Positions 26,770 to 35,679 of a stretch of 64,000 bases of DNA are shown one piece after another; the first letter of the stretch is position 1; each line of letters starts with the position of its first letter. The DNA comes from Rudaea sp. 3F27F6 (GTDB lineage: Bacteria > Pseudomonadota > Gammaproteobacteria > Xanthomonadales > Rhodanobacteraceae). The translations under genes were made by a program, and so were the position numbers. The notes under the pieces were generated by a model, which was given only the letters and a program-made list of their open reading frames with translations, was not told where the DNA came from and made no database searches. Location of the stretch: the NCBI RefSeq assembly GCF_005503555.1, contig NZ_SCNG01000003.1:62001-126000 (forward strand). The letters are read 5' to 3'.

Positions 26770-27564
26770 ATGCCATCGCTGACCAAACAAGCGTCGCCCC
26801 TTTATCTGAAACTCTCGAACGAGTTGCGCGAGGGCATTCTGTCGGGACGCTGGAACCCCGGCGACACGCTGCCGAGCGAGCCGGAACTGTGCCGCCAGTA
26901 CGGCATCAGCCGCGGCACGGTCGTGCGTGCGATCGAGATGCTGATCCAGGAAGGGCTGGTTCAGCGCCGCCAGGGCGCCGGCACCTACGTTTCGCGTCCG
27001 ACTCTGCATCGCCAGCCCGGTCTGCTCGCGAGCTTTTCCGAAACCGTGCGCCAGCAGGGTCGCACTCCGTCGCACAAACTTTTACAGCGCAACGATCTGA
27101 GCCGCGAGCAGGCCTTGCAGTACGGCTGCACGACGGCAGCGGTGCAACTGCTGCGTCTGCGTTTCGTCGACGGCGCACCGTGGTCGATCCACAACTGCGT
27201 CGTACCGGCGCACGTCGCGAAGCGGTTGAGCGCGTTCGATGCGGAGAATATCGAAGAGTTGCGCGCGCCGAATTTTTCTTTGTATCGCGCCTACACCGAT
27301 GCCGGTGTCCCGGTCGATCACGCCGAAGAAATCCTGCGCGCACGCACGGCCACGGCGCAGGAAGCGCGCCTGCTCAAGCTGCCCGCGCACGCCGTGCTGA
27401 TGACCTTGCATCGCAAGAGCTACGACGTCGACGGCAATCTGCTCGAAATCGTCGAGTCCGATTACGCGGGCGAGAGCTACAGCTACGCGGTCAGCCTCGT
27501 CATGCCACAGAGCGGACGGCCGAACCGCGCCAAGCAGCAGCGGCTCGGCTGGAAGATCGCCTGA
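26770..27564 (+). CDS. GntR-family regulator (HutC/UTRA type)
   Basis: Encodes 264 residues. The N-terminal winged helix (about 8-75) has SPLYLKLSNELREGILSGRW, GDTLPSEPELCRQYGISRGTV and QGAGTYVSR. The rest is a UTRA ligand-binding domain of the HutC subfamily (LLASFSETVRQQGRTPSHK, LKLPAHAVLMTLHRKSY). These regulators bind palindromes and respond to the substrate of the genes they control. It is the first gene of a tightly packed operon and has a perfect palindrome in its own promoter, so it is probably autoregulated. The same core palindrome in front of the TonB receptor operon suggests it controls both. Confidence 0.92.
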   Translation: MPSLTKQASPLYLKLSNELREGILSGRWNPGDTLPSEPELCRQYGISRGTVVRAIEMLIQEGLVQRRQGAGTYVSRPTLHRQPGLLASFSETVRQQGRTPSHKLLQRNDLSREQALQYGCTTAAVQLLRLRFVDGAPWSIHNCVVPAHVAKRLSAFDAENIEELRAPNFSLYRAYTDAGVPVDHAEEILRARTATAQEARLLKLPAHAVLMTLHRKSYDVDGNLLEIVESDYAGESYSYAVSLVMPQSGRPNRAKQQRLGWKIA

Positions 27565-27581
27565 GGCCGAAAGAGATCGCC

Positions 27582-28178
27582 ATGCCGGGGACAACGCCAG
27601 TGACGGATGCAACGGAAGGGGAGGTTGCCCTCGTTCTCGTCGACGTACAGAACGCGTTCTTCCATGCCGACGGCGAGAATTTCTACTCCGAGGCAGCGAG
27701 CATCCTGCCGCAGCTCTCCGCTCTGCTCGATGCCGCCCGGCGCGGCGGCCGCCTGATCGTCCATGTTGCCGACGTACATCGGCCCGGGCTCGCCGATTTC
27801 GAATCGCACAAGCTGCCGCCGCACGGACAAAGCGATTCCTTCAATGCAGAATACTTCGCCGGCTTCGGGCCGCCGTCTGCGCGCGCGCCGCGCGAAGTCG
27901 CTTTGATCAAACGCCGCTTCAGCGCGTTCTTCGGCACCGACCTCGATCTGCTCTTGCGCGAAAACGGCGTACGCCGCCTCGTCGTCGCCGGGGTCAAGAC
28001 CAATGTCTGCGTGCGCGCAACGATCCAGGACGGTTTCGGCCTCGGCTATCGCTGCCTGCTCGTTGAAGACGCCACCAACTCCAACCGCGCCGAACTCGCG
28101 GCCGCCTCGCGCGAAGACATTCGCCGCTATATGGGCTGGCTCTGGTCGACCGACGCCGCCTGCAAGGTACTCGCATGA
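27582..28178 (+). CDS. Isochorismatase-like cysteine hydrolase
   Basis: Encodes 198 residues from ATG 27582, preceded by AAAGAGA. The catalytic triad of the family is visible: Asp21 (LVLVDVQNAF), Lys110 (ALIKRRFSAF) and Cys143 in GVKTNVCVRAT, followed by the usual VEDATNSN. This superfamily includes nicotinamidase, N-carbamoyl amidases, maleamate and ureidoacrylate amidohydrolases and isochorismatases. An amidase is more likely than isochorismatase here because Cys is present. It lies 17 bp after gntR and overlaps the kinase gene by 4 bp. It may release ammonia from an amide or carbamoyl group of the imported compound; the substrate is unknown. Confidence 0.88.
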   Translation: MPGTTPVTDATEGEVALVLVDVQNAFFHADGENFYSEAASILPQLSALLDAARRGGRLIVHVADVHRPGLADFESHKLPPHGQSDSFNAEYFAGFGPPSARAPREVALIKRRFSAFFGTDLDLLLRENGVRRLVVAGVKTNVCVRATIQDGFGLGYRCLLVEDATNSNRAELAAASREDIRRYMGWLWSTDAACKVLA

Positions 28179-29017
28179 CTCGTATTGCCGTCCTCGGTTA
28201 CGCCAGCCTCGACTATGCCGCGAGCGTCGACGGCGACGTGCGCTGGGGCTGGACCAGCCGCATTGCCAGCCGCCCGCATGGCGAGTGGCCGCGGCCGGGC
28301 GGATGCTCGTTCTACGTCGCGCGGCCTCTCGCCCAGGCTGGTCTCGGCGTCGATATCGTCACCTGGACCGGCGACGACGACATGGGCAATCTCTATGCCG
28401 ATCACTGTCTCCGCCACGGCATCGGCACGCAGGGCATCGATGCGGCGGCCGGCAAGACGACGCCGGTGTCGATGCTGCTCTACAAGGACGACGGCCGCTG
28501 TGCCTGCCTGATCGATTTCGGTTCGGCAGGCAGCGCCGCGACGCCGCCGCAGGAAGACCTGATCCGCGGCGCCGACGTGGTCGTCGTCACCGTCAGTCCG
28601 GCCGCGTGCGGACTGCGTGCGCTCGACGTCGTGCGCGACGATGCGCTCGTCGTTTGGGTGGCGAAAAACGATCCGATCTCGTTTCCGCCCGAGCTGCGCG
28701 CGCGGCTCGGGCGGCGTGCGCGCTACGTGTTTTGCAACAACGACGAACGCGCATGGATCGACGAGGCAACGGCCGATGCCGACCCGGCGCAGATCATCAT
28801 CGAAACGCGCGGCGCCGACCCGATCCATGTGCGCGTGCAGGGCGTGACATTCCAGATTCCCGTCACCCCGCTGCAAATCGGCGACGCGACCGGCGCCGGC
28901 GACACCCTGGCCGGCGCGACACTCGCCGCGCTGCTCGGCGGCGAAGCGGACCCGCTTACCGCCGTGCAGGCCGGCGTGCGCGCGTCGCACGAGTTGTTGC
29001 AGCGGCGCCGTGCCTGA
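28175..29017 (+). CDS. PfkB-family kinase
   Basis: Encodes 280 residues, at the short end for the ribokinase family. The start AVLGYASLDYAASVDG is the N-terminal strand. The signature GDATGAGDTLAGA carries the catalytic base Asp243. The lid region (about 14-40) has an unusual WGWTSRIASRP stretch. ATP-dependent phosphorylation of a sugar or nucleoside is expected; fructosamine, ribose or a nucleoside are all possible. Its ATG overlaps the hydrolase stop by 4 bp and a nucleoside phosphorylase follows 32 bp later, so the two probably act on the same sugar moiety. Cytoplasmic. Confidence 0.85.
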   Translation: MTRIAVLGYASLDYAASVDGDVRWGWTSRIASRPHGEWPRPGGCSFYVARPLAQAGLGVDIVTWTGDDDMGNLYADHCLRHGIGTQGIDAAAGKTTPVSMLLYKDDGRCACLIDFGSAGSAATPPQEDLIRGADVVVVTVSPAACGLRALDVVRDDALVVWVAKNDPISFPPELRARLGRRARYVFCNNDERAWIDEATADADPAQIIIETRGADPIHVRVQGVTFQIPVTPLQIGDATGAGDTLAGATLAALLGGEADPLTAVQAGVRASHELLQRRRA

Positions 29018-29049
29018 TTCTTCCGCAACCTCAAGAGAAGCATAGTCTG

Positions 29050-29811
29050 ATGAAACGCGCCTGGTATCTCGGCGTCAATTCCGATCAAGTGGCGTCGCGC
29101 GCCGTGTTGATCGGCGATCCCGCCCGCATCCATCGTCTCGCCAACCTGCTCGACGATGTGCAGTGGCTCGGCGAAAACCGCATGCTGCGCACGATCACGG
29201 GCACGTGGCACGGCACTCGCGTCACCGCTGCGGCATTCGGCATGGGCGCGCCGATCGCGACGATCGTCCTGCACGAACTGTTCGACCTTGGCGTGCGCAG
29301 TTTCCTGCGCATGGGCACGGCCATGACCTTGCCGCCGATCCAACTCGGTGATTTCGTCGTCGGCGTCGATGCGCTCTGCCGCGAAGGCACCTCGCAGGCC
29401 TACGCGGGACCGTGCGATCGCGCGGCCGCGGATGCCGGTCTGTGCGCGAACCTCGATGCCGCGCTGTCGGCGAGCGGGCGCCCGTGGCATCGCGCGCGCT
29501 TCGCCAGCTACGACGGTTTTTATCGCGACATGTTCGCACTCGATCCGGCCGATGCCGCGCGCGTCGCGCAGACGCGCGCCACGCTCGCCGAGCAGAACGT
29601 GCACGCGATCGACATGGAAAGCTCCGCGCTGTTCGCCGCAGCCGCGACGCTCGGCGCGCGCGCCGGCACGCTCTGCGTCGCCAGCGTCGACAGCCTCAAT
29701 CGCGACAAGCTTGATGCAGAAACGATGCTTGCGCGTGAAAGCGAATTGTTCCGTTTCGGACTCGACGCGCTCGCGCGCACTCCGGCCAGCCTTGAAGAGA
29801 CCCATACATGA
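29050..29811 (+). CDS. Nucleoside phosphorylase (uridine/purine phosphorylase superfamily)
   Basis: Encodes 253 residues from ATG 29050, the usual length for the trimeric/hexameric NP-I superfamily. Recognisable parts are VLIGDPARIHRLANLL (phosphate-binding GDP motif), AFGMGAPIATIVLHEL, FLRMGTAMTLPP and the nucleoside-binding IDMESSALFAAAATLG. It would cleave an N-glycosidic bond with phosphate to give base and pentose-1-phosphate. Details differ from standard Udp and DeoD, so the base specificity is open. The stop overlaps the SIS gene by 4 bp. Cytoplasmic. Confidence 0.88.
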   Translation: MKRAWYLGVNSDQVASRAVLIGDPARIHRLANLLDDVQWLGENRMLRTITGTWHGTRVTAAAFGMGAPIATIVLHELFDLGVRSFLRMGTAMTLPPIQLGDFVVGVDALCREGTSQAYAGPCDRAAADAGLCANLDAALSASGRPWHRARFASYDGFYRDMFALDPADAARVAQTRATLAEQNVHAIDMESSALFAAAATLGARAGTLCVASVDSLNRDKLDAETMLARESELFRFGLDALARTPASLEETHT

Positions 29812-30578
29812 GCATCGTTCGCGACTATTACCAGCTGCTTTCTCAACGCCTCGAAAACATCTTCGACACGCAGGCTGCGGCGATCGATGCCGCCGCCGAG
29901 ATCTGCGCCGAGGCGATCGCGCGCGATCGTCTCGTCTTTACCTTCGGCACCGGCCACGGCGCCTTCGCCGCGCTCGAGATGTTTCCGCGCACCGGTACCG
30001 TGGTCGGTTTCCGTCCCATCGTCGAAAGCACGATGATTTCGTTCCATCGCGTGCTCGGCGACATGGGCGCGCGCCAGTATCGTTTCATCCATGCGCAGGA
30101 AGGCTATGGCGATGCGATCCTCTCGGCGCATCAGATCGAGCCCGACGACGCCATGCTGATCTTCTCGCATTCGGGGCTCAATGCGGTGACGCTCGACATC
30201 GCGCTCGGCGCCAAGCGCCGCGGTTTGCGCGTCATCGGCGTGACCAGCGTGCCGCATTCGTCGTCGACGCCGTCGCGCCATTCCAGCGCCAAGCATCTCT
30301 ACGAAATTGCCGACGTCGTGATCGACACCGGCGTGCCGAGAGGCGATGCGGCGCTCGCGGTCGAAGGCGTAGCCGGCCGCACGGGCGCCACCTCGACAAG
30401 CCTGGCAATTGCAATCGGCCAGGCGATCAATGCGGCGACGGTGGAGAAACTCGCCGCGCGCGGCGCCAAGCCGATGCTGATGGTCAATCCGAACACGACC
30501 GAGAAAGCCGCGGCCGACCGCCAGAACGATCTCAACTACGCCGACCTGTGGCGCCGCCTTTCGCAACGGACGATGTGA
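29808..30578 (+). CDS. SIS-domain protein (sugar isomerase-like, UPF0309-like)
   Basis: Encodes 256 residues with one SIS domain. The opening resembles stand-alone SIS proteins of the UPF0309 type (YYQLLSQRLENIF, then AIDAAAEICAEAI). The sugar-phosphate binding loop is LVFTFGTGHGAFAALEMF, and AMLIFSHSGLNAVTLDIAL is the second phosphate-contacting segment. Such proteins bind phosphosugars and may isomerise or deaminate them. It is translationally coupled to the nucleoside phosphorylase, suggesting it handles the sugar phosphate produced by the phosphorylase or the PfkB kinase. FrlB-type deglycases are also SIS proteins, but the similarity is not specific. Confidence 0.83.
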   Translation: MSIVRDYYQLLSQRLENIFDTQAAAIDAAAEICAEAIARDRLVFTFGTGHGAFAALEMFPRTGTVVGFRPIVESTMISFHRVLGDMGARQYRFIHAQEGYGDAILSAHQIEPDDAMLIFSHSGLNAVTLDIALGAKRRGLRVIGVTSVPHSSSTPSRHSSAKHLYEIADVVIDTGVPRGDAALAVEGVAGRTGATSTSLAIAIGQAINAATVEKLAARGAKPMLMVNPNTTEKAAADRQNDLNYADLWRRLSQRTM

Positions 30579-30585
30579 GGCGCAT

Positions 30586-32031
30586 ATGGAAACGACACTG
30601 TTCTACGATGGTCAGTGGCATGCGCCGCTAAACGGAAACTGGTTCGAGGTGCACGATCCCGCGACCGGCGATCGGGTCGGGCGCACTGCGCTCGCTGATG
30701 CGGCCGACATCGATCGTGCCGTCGCCGCAGCCACACGTGCACTGCCGGCGTGGGCCGACATGCCCGCCGATGCGCGCGCGGCGATTCTGCTCGATGCCGC
30801 CGACCGCATCGAAGCCGAGGGCGATGAGATCGCACGCCTGTTGACGCTGGAGCAGGGCAAGCCCGTGCCCGATGCGCGCAAGGAAGTCGATTTCGGCCTC
30901 AAGGTGCTGCGCTACTACGCCGAGGAAGGCCGCCGTCTCGGCGGCGAACTGCGCGCGACCGCGGACCCGAACATCAAGAGCATCGTCTCGCGTCAGGCCA
31001 TTGGCGTCGCCGCGGGCATCGTGCCGTGGAATTATCCGGTCGATCTGTATTGCTGGAAGATCGCGCCCGCGCTCGCCGCGGGCTGCCCGATCGTGATCAA
31101 GCCGCCACACGAAACGCCGTTCGCGATCGCGCGCCTGGTCGATTGTTTTCATGCCGCCGGCTTGCCGGCCGGCGTTCTCGCCAACCTGCCGGGCACGGGC
31201 CCGGTAGCCGGCGCGGCGCTGTCCGCGCATCCCGATATCGCGGCGATCTCGGCCACGGCGTCGGTGGCGGCGGGGCAGGATATCGCGCGGCGCGCCGCGG
31301 GCAACCTGAAGCGCGTGGTCCTCGAACTCGGCGGGCATGCGCCGTTCATCGTGCTCGCCGACGCCGACATCGAAGCCGCTGCCGCTGCCGCGCTGCGCCG
31401 CTCGTTCTCAAACATGGGCCAGATCTGCATCGCGGTGAACCGCATCCTCGTCGACGCGCGGGTGCATCGCCGCTTCGTCGATGCCCTTGTCGCACTGACC
31501 GAGGCGATCAAGCTCGGTCCCGGCTACGAGCCCGGCATCGCCTACGGTCCTGCCCTCAACGCCGGTGTGATCGGCCGCACGCGCGCGCATCTCGACGACG
31601 CGCTCGCCAAAGGCGGCAAGCTCGTCGCCGGCGGCGACGCACCGAAAGACGCCGCATTGCAGCGTGGCCATTTCTTTCGCCCGACCTTGATCGACGACGC
31701 GCCGCTCGACAGCCTGCCGATGAACGCCGAAACCTTCGGCCCGCTCACCGCGATCCGCGGGTTCGCGACGCAGGACGAAATGCTCCGGCTCGCCAACGGC
31801 CTGCCTTACGGCCTTGCCGCGTATTTGTATACCAATGATCTCGAACGCGGCTGGGCGCTTGCCGACCGGCTCGAATTCGGCATGGTCGGCGTCAACGTCA
31901 ACGACACCTCCGAGCTGCAGGCGCCGTTCGGCGGCTGGAAGTTGTCGGGCATGGGGCGCGAACTCGGGCGCGAGGGACTCGACGCCTACCTGCAGGCCAA
32001 GGCCATCCGCATGCGCGTGCGGCGCGCCTGA
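30586..32031 (+). CDS. NAD(P)-dependent aldehyde dehydrogenase, semialdehyde dehydrogenase-like
   Basis: Encodes 481 residues, the normal ALDH length. The catalytic Glu247 (VLELGGHAPFIV) and Cys281 (MGQICIAVNRI) are present, as are VPWNYPVDLYCWKIAPAL (substrate/NAD entry) and ETFGPLTAIRGF near the end. The wording is closest to succinate-semialdehyde type enzymes. It is the last gene of the gntR operon, only 7 bp after the SIS gene. It would oxidise an aldehyde made from the imported compound. A second ALDH of the same class is encoded at 36854, so two successive or alternative aldehydes are likely. Confidence 0.92.
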   Translation: METTLFYDGQWHAPLNGNWFEVHDPATGDRVGRTALADAADIDRAVAAATRALPAWADMPADARAAILLDAADRIEAEGDEIARLLTLEQGKPVPDARKEVDFGLKVLRYYAEEGRRLGGELRATADPNIKSIVSRQAIGVAAGIVPWNYPVDLYCWKIAPALAAGCPIVIKPPHETPFAIARLVDCFHAAGLPAGVLANLPGTGPVAGAALSAHPDIAAISATASVAAGQDIARRAAGNLKRVVLELGGHAPFIVLADADIEAAAAAALRRSFSNMGQICIAVNRILVDARVHRRFVDALVALTEAIKLGPGYEPGIAYGPALNAGVIGRTRAHLDDALAKGGKLVAGGDAPKDAALQRGHFFRPTLIDDAPLDSLPMNAETFGPLTAIRGFATQDEMLRLANGLPYGLAAYLYTNDLERGWALADRLEFGMVGVNVNDTSELQAPFGGWKLSGMGRELGREGLDAYLQAKAIRMRVRRA

Positions 32032-32069
32032 GAAACCGCAATGCTCGGGGGCATCGACGTAAAAATTGA

Positions 32070-32106
32070 ATGACTACTTGACTAGTCAAGTAGTCATATA
32101 TACATT
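32070..32106 (+). promoter_or_regulatory. 28-bp perfect palindrome and promoter for the TonB receptor operon
   Basis: Bases 32070-32097 read the same on both strands; the centre is TTGACTAGTCAA, as in the gntR promoter. TTGACT (32078-32083) inside it is also a good -35 box, with a 17-bp spacer to TACATT (32101-32106). A protein bound here would cover the -35 box. The gntR product is the likely ligand. Confidence 0.75.
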
Positions 32107-32178
32107 GCAACAATGCAGAAATAATCAACCCCCGCACGTACGGGGAATTCTCCAGCCAGCTTGCCAGGGAGCATGCTC

Positions 32179-34500
32179 GTGAACCAATCCGTCTGCAGTC
32201 TTCTCGCTCTTCTCGCCACCACGGCGCTCGCCGGCGCTGCGCCCGCCTACGCGGGCAACGAATCCGTAGCGGCACCGTCGTCCGATCCCGCAACGCAACC
32301 GGCGAAGAAGGACGAGCCGGCGAAAAGCGCCGCGCCGGAAACGGCGGAATTGCAGGCGATCACGGTGACCGCGGAGCACCGCTCGGCATCGATCAACGAC
32401 ACCGGCATCACCATGGACGCGTTCGTCGGTTCCGATCTGCGCGACAAGGGCGCGACCAAGATTTCCGACCTCGCGCGCTATTCGCCCGGCATCAACGTGC
32501 ATGGCCCGTTCGGCGAAAACGGCTATCCCGAAATCACGATTCGCGGCATGAACGCGGACAATTTCACCGAACTCTCACCGCAGTCGGTCGGCGTGTATGC
32601 GGACGGGGTATACCTGTCATCGCCGCCGCTGCTCGCGCTGCGCATGTTCGACCTCGACCGCGTCGAGGTGCTCAAGGGCCCGCAAGGCACGCTGTACGGG
32701 CGCAACACCATCGGCGGCGCGATGAACATCATTTCGGCGCGGCCGACGTTCGATCCCGACGGCTATTTCACCGTCGATTACGGCAGCTACCAATACGCCG
32801 CCGCGGAAGGCGCGATCGGCGGCCCGCTGTCGGACACCGTCGCTTATCGTTTGTCGACGCGTCTCGTTCGTCAATGGAGCGGGCCGTTCAGCAACGGCAA
32901 TCCGAACGGCGACAAGACCGGGCAATTGCGCCAGGCCTATTGGCGTGCGCAACTGCTTTGGGATGCGAGCGACGCCTTGTCCGTGCTGCTGAATTTCCAT
33001 GGCGGCATCGACCGTTCCGACACATGGCCGTTCTCGCAGGTTGCCGCGCTCGTGCCGAAAGGGCAGCCGAACGCGGGCCAGATTTGCCCGGCGTTTCTTT
33101 CGGGCAACATCGGCCTGGCCAACCAGCAGTGCGTGGACTTCAACGGCTACCACAACACCAGCGGCGATCCCTACCGCAATCCGTTGAGCCTGTTCGGCCG
33201 CAATCACGACAAGAGCGCGGGCTTCAGCGCCGAAGTCAATTGGGATCTCGGCGCGGTCAAGCTGACTTCGGTCACCGGCTATGACTGGATGACGCGCCGC
33301 GCCGGCTACGACGAGGACGCCGGCCCGAACAATCTTATCGACACAGTGCGCGCGAGTGACGTCAATCAGTTCTCCGAAGAACTTCGCCTCGCCTCGAACG
33401 AACAGGCCCGGCTCAACTGGATCACCGGCGTGTACTTCTCGCACGACCGGCTCGGGGGCAATCCGATCTTCGTGTCGAACTTCTCCGACTGGTTCGGCGC
33501 GTCGACGGCCGACTACTCGACCTTGCGCACCTCCACCTGGGGCGCGTTCGGCCAGATCGACTACGCACTTACCGACACGCTCAAACTCACGGCCGGACTG
33601 CGCGACAGCGGCGTGCGCCGCAATTACGACTACCGCGAAGTCGGTACGCCCGACGGCGGTGCACCCGCGGTGGCGTTCGCCGGCACCAGTCATCTGAGTC
33701 AGAGCGAGTGGTCGGGCAAGCTCGGTCTCGACTACAAACCGAACAAGAACCTGCTGCTCTACACCAGCGTCTCACGTGGCTTCAACGCCGGAACTTACAG
33801 CGCCTACTTCATCACCAGTCCGCAATCGCTGCAGCCGACCAAGGCGGAAACCGCGATTACCTACGAAGGCGGCTTCAAGCTCACCGCACTCGACAAGCGC
33901 GTGCAGCTCAATGGTGCGGTCTACTACAACGATTGGAAAGACATACAGCTCACCGCCGTCGAGAACCGTGCCGGCGTCAATGCGCCGTATCTGACCAACG
34001 GCAAGGGCGCGCAAATCTACGGCGGCGAACTCGAACTGACCACGCGCATCACGCCGGCTTGGGACGTGACGTTCGGCGGCGCGTATCTGCACACGGAACT
34101 GCGCGATCTCTGGGTGCAGGATCTGTTCGGCAAGGTCGTCAACATCAAGGGACGCCCGCTCGCCAACTCGCCGGAATGGCAGTACAACCTGAGCACGCGT
34201 TATCGTATCGATCTCGCTGGCGGCTATCGTCTGATGCCGGAAATCGACGTGAAGTACGAAGACAAGATTTATCGCGATCTTCTCGGCACGAAGGCGCTGA
34301 TGACGCCGACGCACACGGTCGTCAACGCGAGCGTCAAGCTCGACAATATTTCCAGCCGTTGGCACGTGCAGTTTTGGGTGCATAATCTCACCGACCGCCG
34401 TTACGTGACCGAGGGCTATCAGGTCGTCGCCGCCGGGCTTGCCGGAGTTTCCATGAGCATGCCGCGTACCTACGGCGTCAGTTTCGGCATGGATCTGTGA
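32179..34500 (+). CDS. TonB-dependent outer-membrane receptor of the GntR regulon
   Basis: Encodes 773 residues from GTG 32179, chosen because AGGGAG lies 7 nt upstream. In-frame TTG 32161 and ATG 32173 are possible but poorly placed for ribosome binding. The signal peptide ends AAPAYA. A TonB-box-like ELQAITVTAEHR is followed by the plug (ITIRGMNADNF, VGVYADGVYLSSPP, VEVLKGPQGTLYGRNTIGGAMNIIS). A 22-strand-type barrel then ends VSFGMDL. The pattern is that of the smaller siderophore- or small-molecule-type receptors, unlike the 992-residue receptor at 4900. The next gene, an MFS transporter, starts inside its stop codon, so the substrate probably crosses both membranes through these two proteins. 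Confidence 0.92.
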   Translation: MNQSVCSLLALLATTALAGAAPAYAGNESVAAPSSDPATQPAKKDEPAKSAAPETAELQAITVTAEHRSASINDTGITMDAFVGSDLRDKGATKISDLARYSPGINVHGPFGENGYPEITIRGMNADNFTELSPQSVGVYADGVYLSSPPLLALRMFDLDRVEVLKGPQGTLYGRNTIGGAMNIISARPTFDPDGYFTVDYGSYQYAAAEGAIGGPLSDTVAYRLSTRLVRQWSGPFSNGNPNGDKTGQLRQAYWRAQLLWDASDALSVLLNFHGGIDRSDTWPFSQVAALVPKGQPNAGQICPAFLSGNIGLANQQCVDFNGYHNTSGDPYRNPLSLFGRNHDKSAGFSAEVNWDLGAVKLTSVTGYDWMTRRAGYDEDAGPNNLIDTVRASDVNQFSEELRLASNEQARLNWITGVYFSHDRLGGNPIFVSNFSDWFGASTADYSTLRTSTWGAFGQIDYALTDTLKLTAGLRDSGVRRNYDYREVGTPDGGAPAVAFAGTSHLSQSEWSGKLGLDYKPNKNLLLYTSVSRGFNAGTYSAYFITSPQSLQPTKAETAITYEGGFKLTALDKRVQLNGAVYYNDWKDIQLTAVENRAGVNAPYLTNGKGAQIYGGELELTTRITPAWDVTFGGAYLHTELRDLWVQDLFGKVVNIKGRPLANSPEWQYNLSTRYRIDLAGGYRLMPEIDVKYEDKIYRDLLGTKALMTPTHTVVNASVKLDNISSRWHVQFWVHNLTDRRYVTEGYQVVAAGLAGVSMSMPRTYGVSFGMDL

Positions 34501-35657
34501 GCGCGACCGTATCCACTTCGGCAGCGCCGCCCGACCGCGCCGCGATCGGCGCGGCGATCGCCTTGTTCACCGCGGGCGGCCTGTTCTGGGCCTTCCTGCC
34601 GTTCTTCATCGGTTTGCAGGAAGATCGCGGTGGCCTTTCCGCCACCCAGGCCGGCGCACTCGGCTCGGCCTATCTCGTCGGCTTCACGATAGCCGGGCTC
34701 GCTGCGCCATGGTGGAGCATGCGAATGTCCCCGCGCGCGGCCGTTGCAGTCAGCGTTGCGCTGGTCTGGCTTGGCCTCGCGAGTCTCGCATTCGGTGTCG
34801 GTTATCTGCCAGCGTTGATCGCCTGCGCCGGCATCGGCCTTGCGCTCGGCGCATTCTGGGCGATCGCGTATCGTGTGTTCGGCGCGGCGCCGAATGCGGA
34901 ACGCGCTTTCGCCCTGGCGATTGCGATCGGCTATCCGGCGCTCGCGGTCATCACGTTTCTTATCGGTCATTTCGTCCTGCCGCAGAGCGGCCTGTTCGGC
35001 ATGACGACGGCGATCGCCTTGCTGATCGGCCTGCTCGCCGCGGCCGCGGTGAAACTGCCCGCGCAGTTCGGCAACGCCGCGGCCGCGACGCGTGTCGGCG
35101 CAGGCGAGGAGAAACGTCTGCGGCTCGTATGCGGACTGGCGGCGATCGCCTTGTTCAGTCTTGCCTTCGCCGCGGTCTGGGCCTTCGCCGAACGCATCGG
35201 CACGCAGGCCGGTTTCGCCGGCTCGACGGTGACGTCGGTGCTTTCTTCCAATCTTCTGTTTACCGGCCTTGGTTCGACCGGCATCGCCTTGCTCGGCAAG
35301 CGCATCGGCCGTTGGCAGGTGCTCGTCGCAAGCTACGTCCTGCTTGCGGTGTGCATGGCCGTGCTCGGCCACGCCGGCACGATCGCGCTGTTCGTCTTCG
35401 CCATCGCCGGCCTTGGCTTCGGCGTCGGTACGGGCTTGCCGCACCAGATGTCGATCGTCAGTCAGTGCGACGTGCGCGGGCGCTACGTCGCGCTGATCGC
35501 GGCGATGCAGGGCCTCGGCACCGCGCTCGGTCCGCTCGTCGGCGGCGTGGCGTTCCAGTCGTCCGGCGCGACCGCGCTCGGCATCGTCGGTGCGGCGGCA
35601 CTGGTCGCGAGTTTCGCTATGCTCATCGCTGCGGATCGACACGCTCGAACTGCATAG
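34497..35657 (+). CDS. MFS transporter
   Basis: Encodes 386 residues starting with GTG in a GTGA overlap with the receptor gene. Twelve hydrophobic segments are visible, for example AAIGAAIALFTAGGLFWAFL, AALVASFAMLIAADRH at the end, and the Gly-rich AGIGLALGAFWAIAYRVFG helix. The Arg-poor cytoplasmic loop after segment 2 (PWWSMRMSPRAAVAV) stands where the MFS motif A would be. Import of the compound delivered by the TonB receptor is the natural reading of the gene order. The substrate cannot be told from sequence. Confidence 0.85.
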   Translation: MSATVSTSAAPPDRAAIGAAIALFTAGGLFWAFLPFFIGLQEDRGGLSATQAGALGSAYLVGFTIAGLAAPWWSMRMSPRAAVAVSVALVWLGLASLAFGVGYLPALIACAGIGLALGAFWAIAYRVFGAAPNAERAFALAIAIGYPALAVITFLIGHFVLPQSGLFGMTTAIALLIGLLAAAAVKLPAQFGNAAAATRVGAGEEKRLRLVCGLAAIALFSLAFAAVWAFAERIGTQAGFAGSTVTSVLSSNLLFTGLGSTGIALLGKRIGRWQVLVASYVLLAVCMAVLGHAGTIALFVFAIAGLGFGVGTGLPHQMSIVSQCDVRGRYVALIAAMQGLGTALGPLVGGVAFQSSGATALGIVGAAALVASFAMLIAADRHARTA

Positions 35658-35679
35658 CGTACTTGCCGGGAGCCCCACC

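Noticed and set aside
27582-28178. True isochorismatase of siderophore synthesis
   Set aside because: The active-site Cys and operon context point to an amidase-type hydrolase; no siderophore genes are present.
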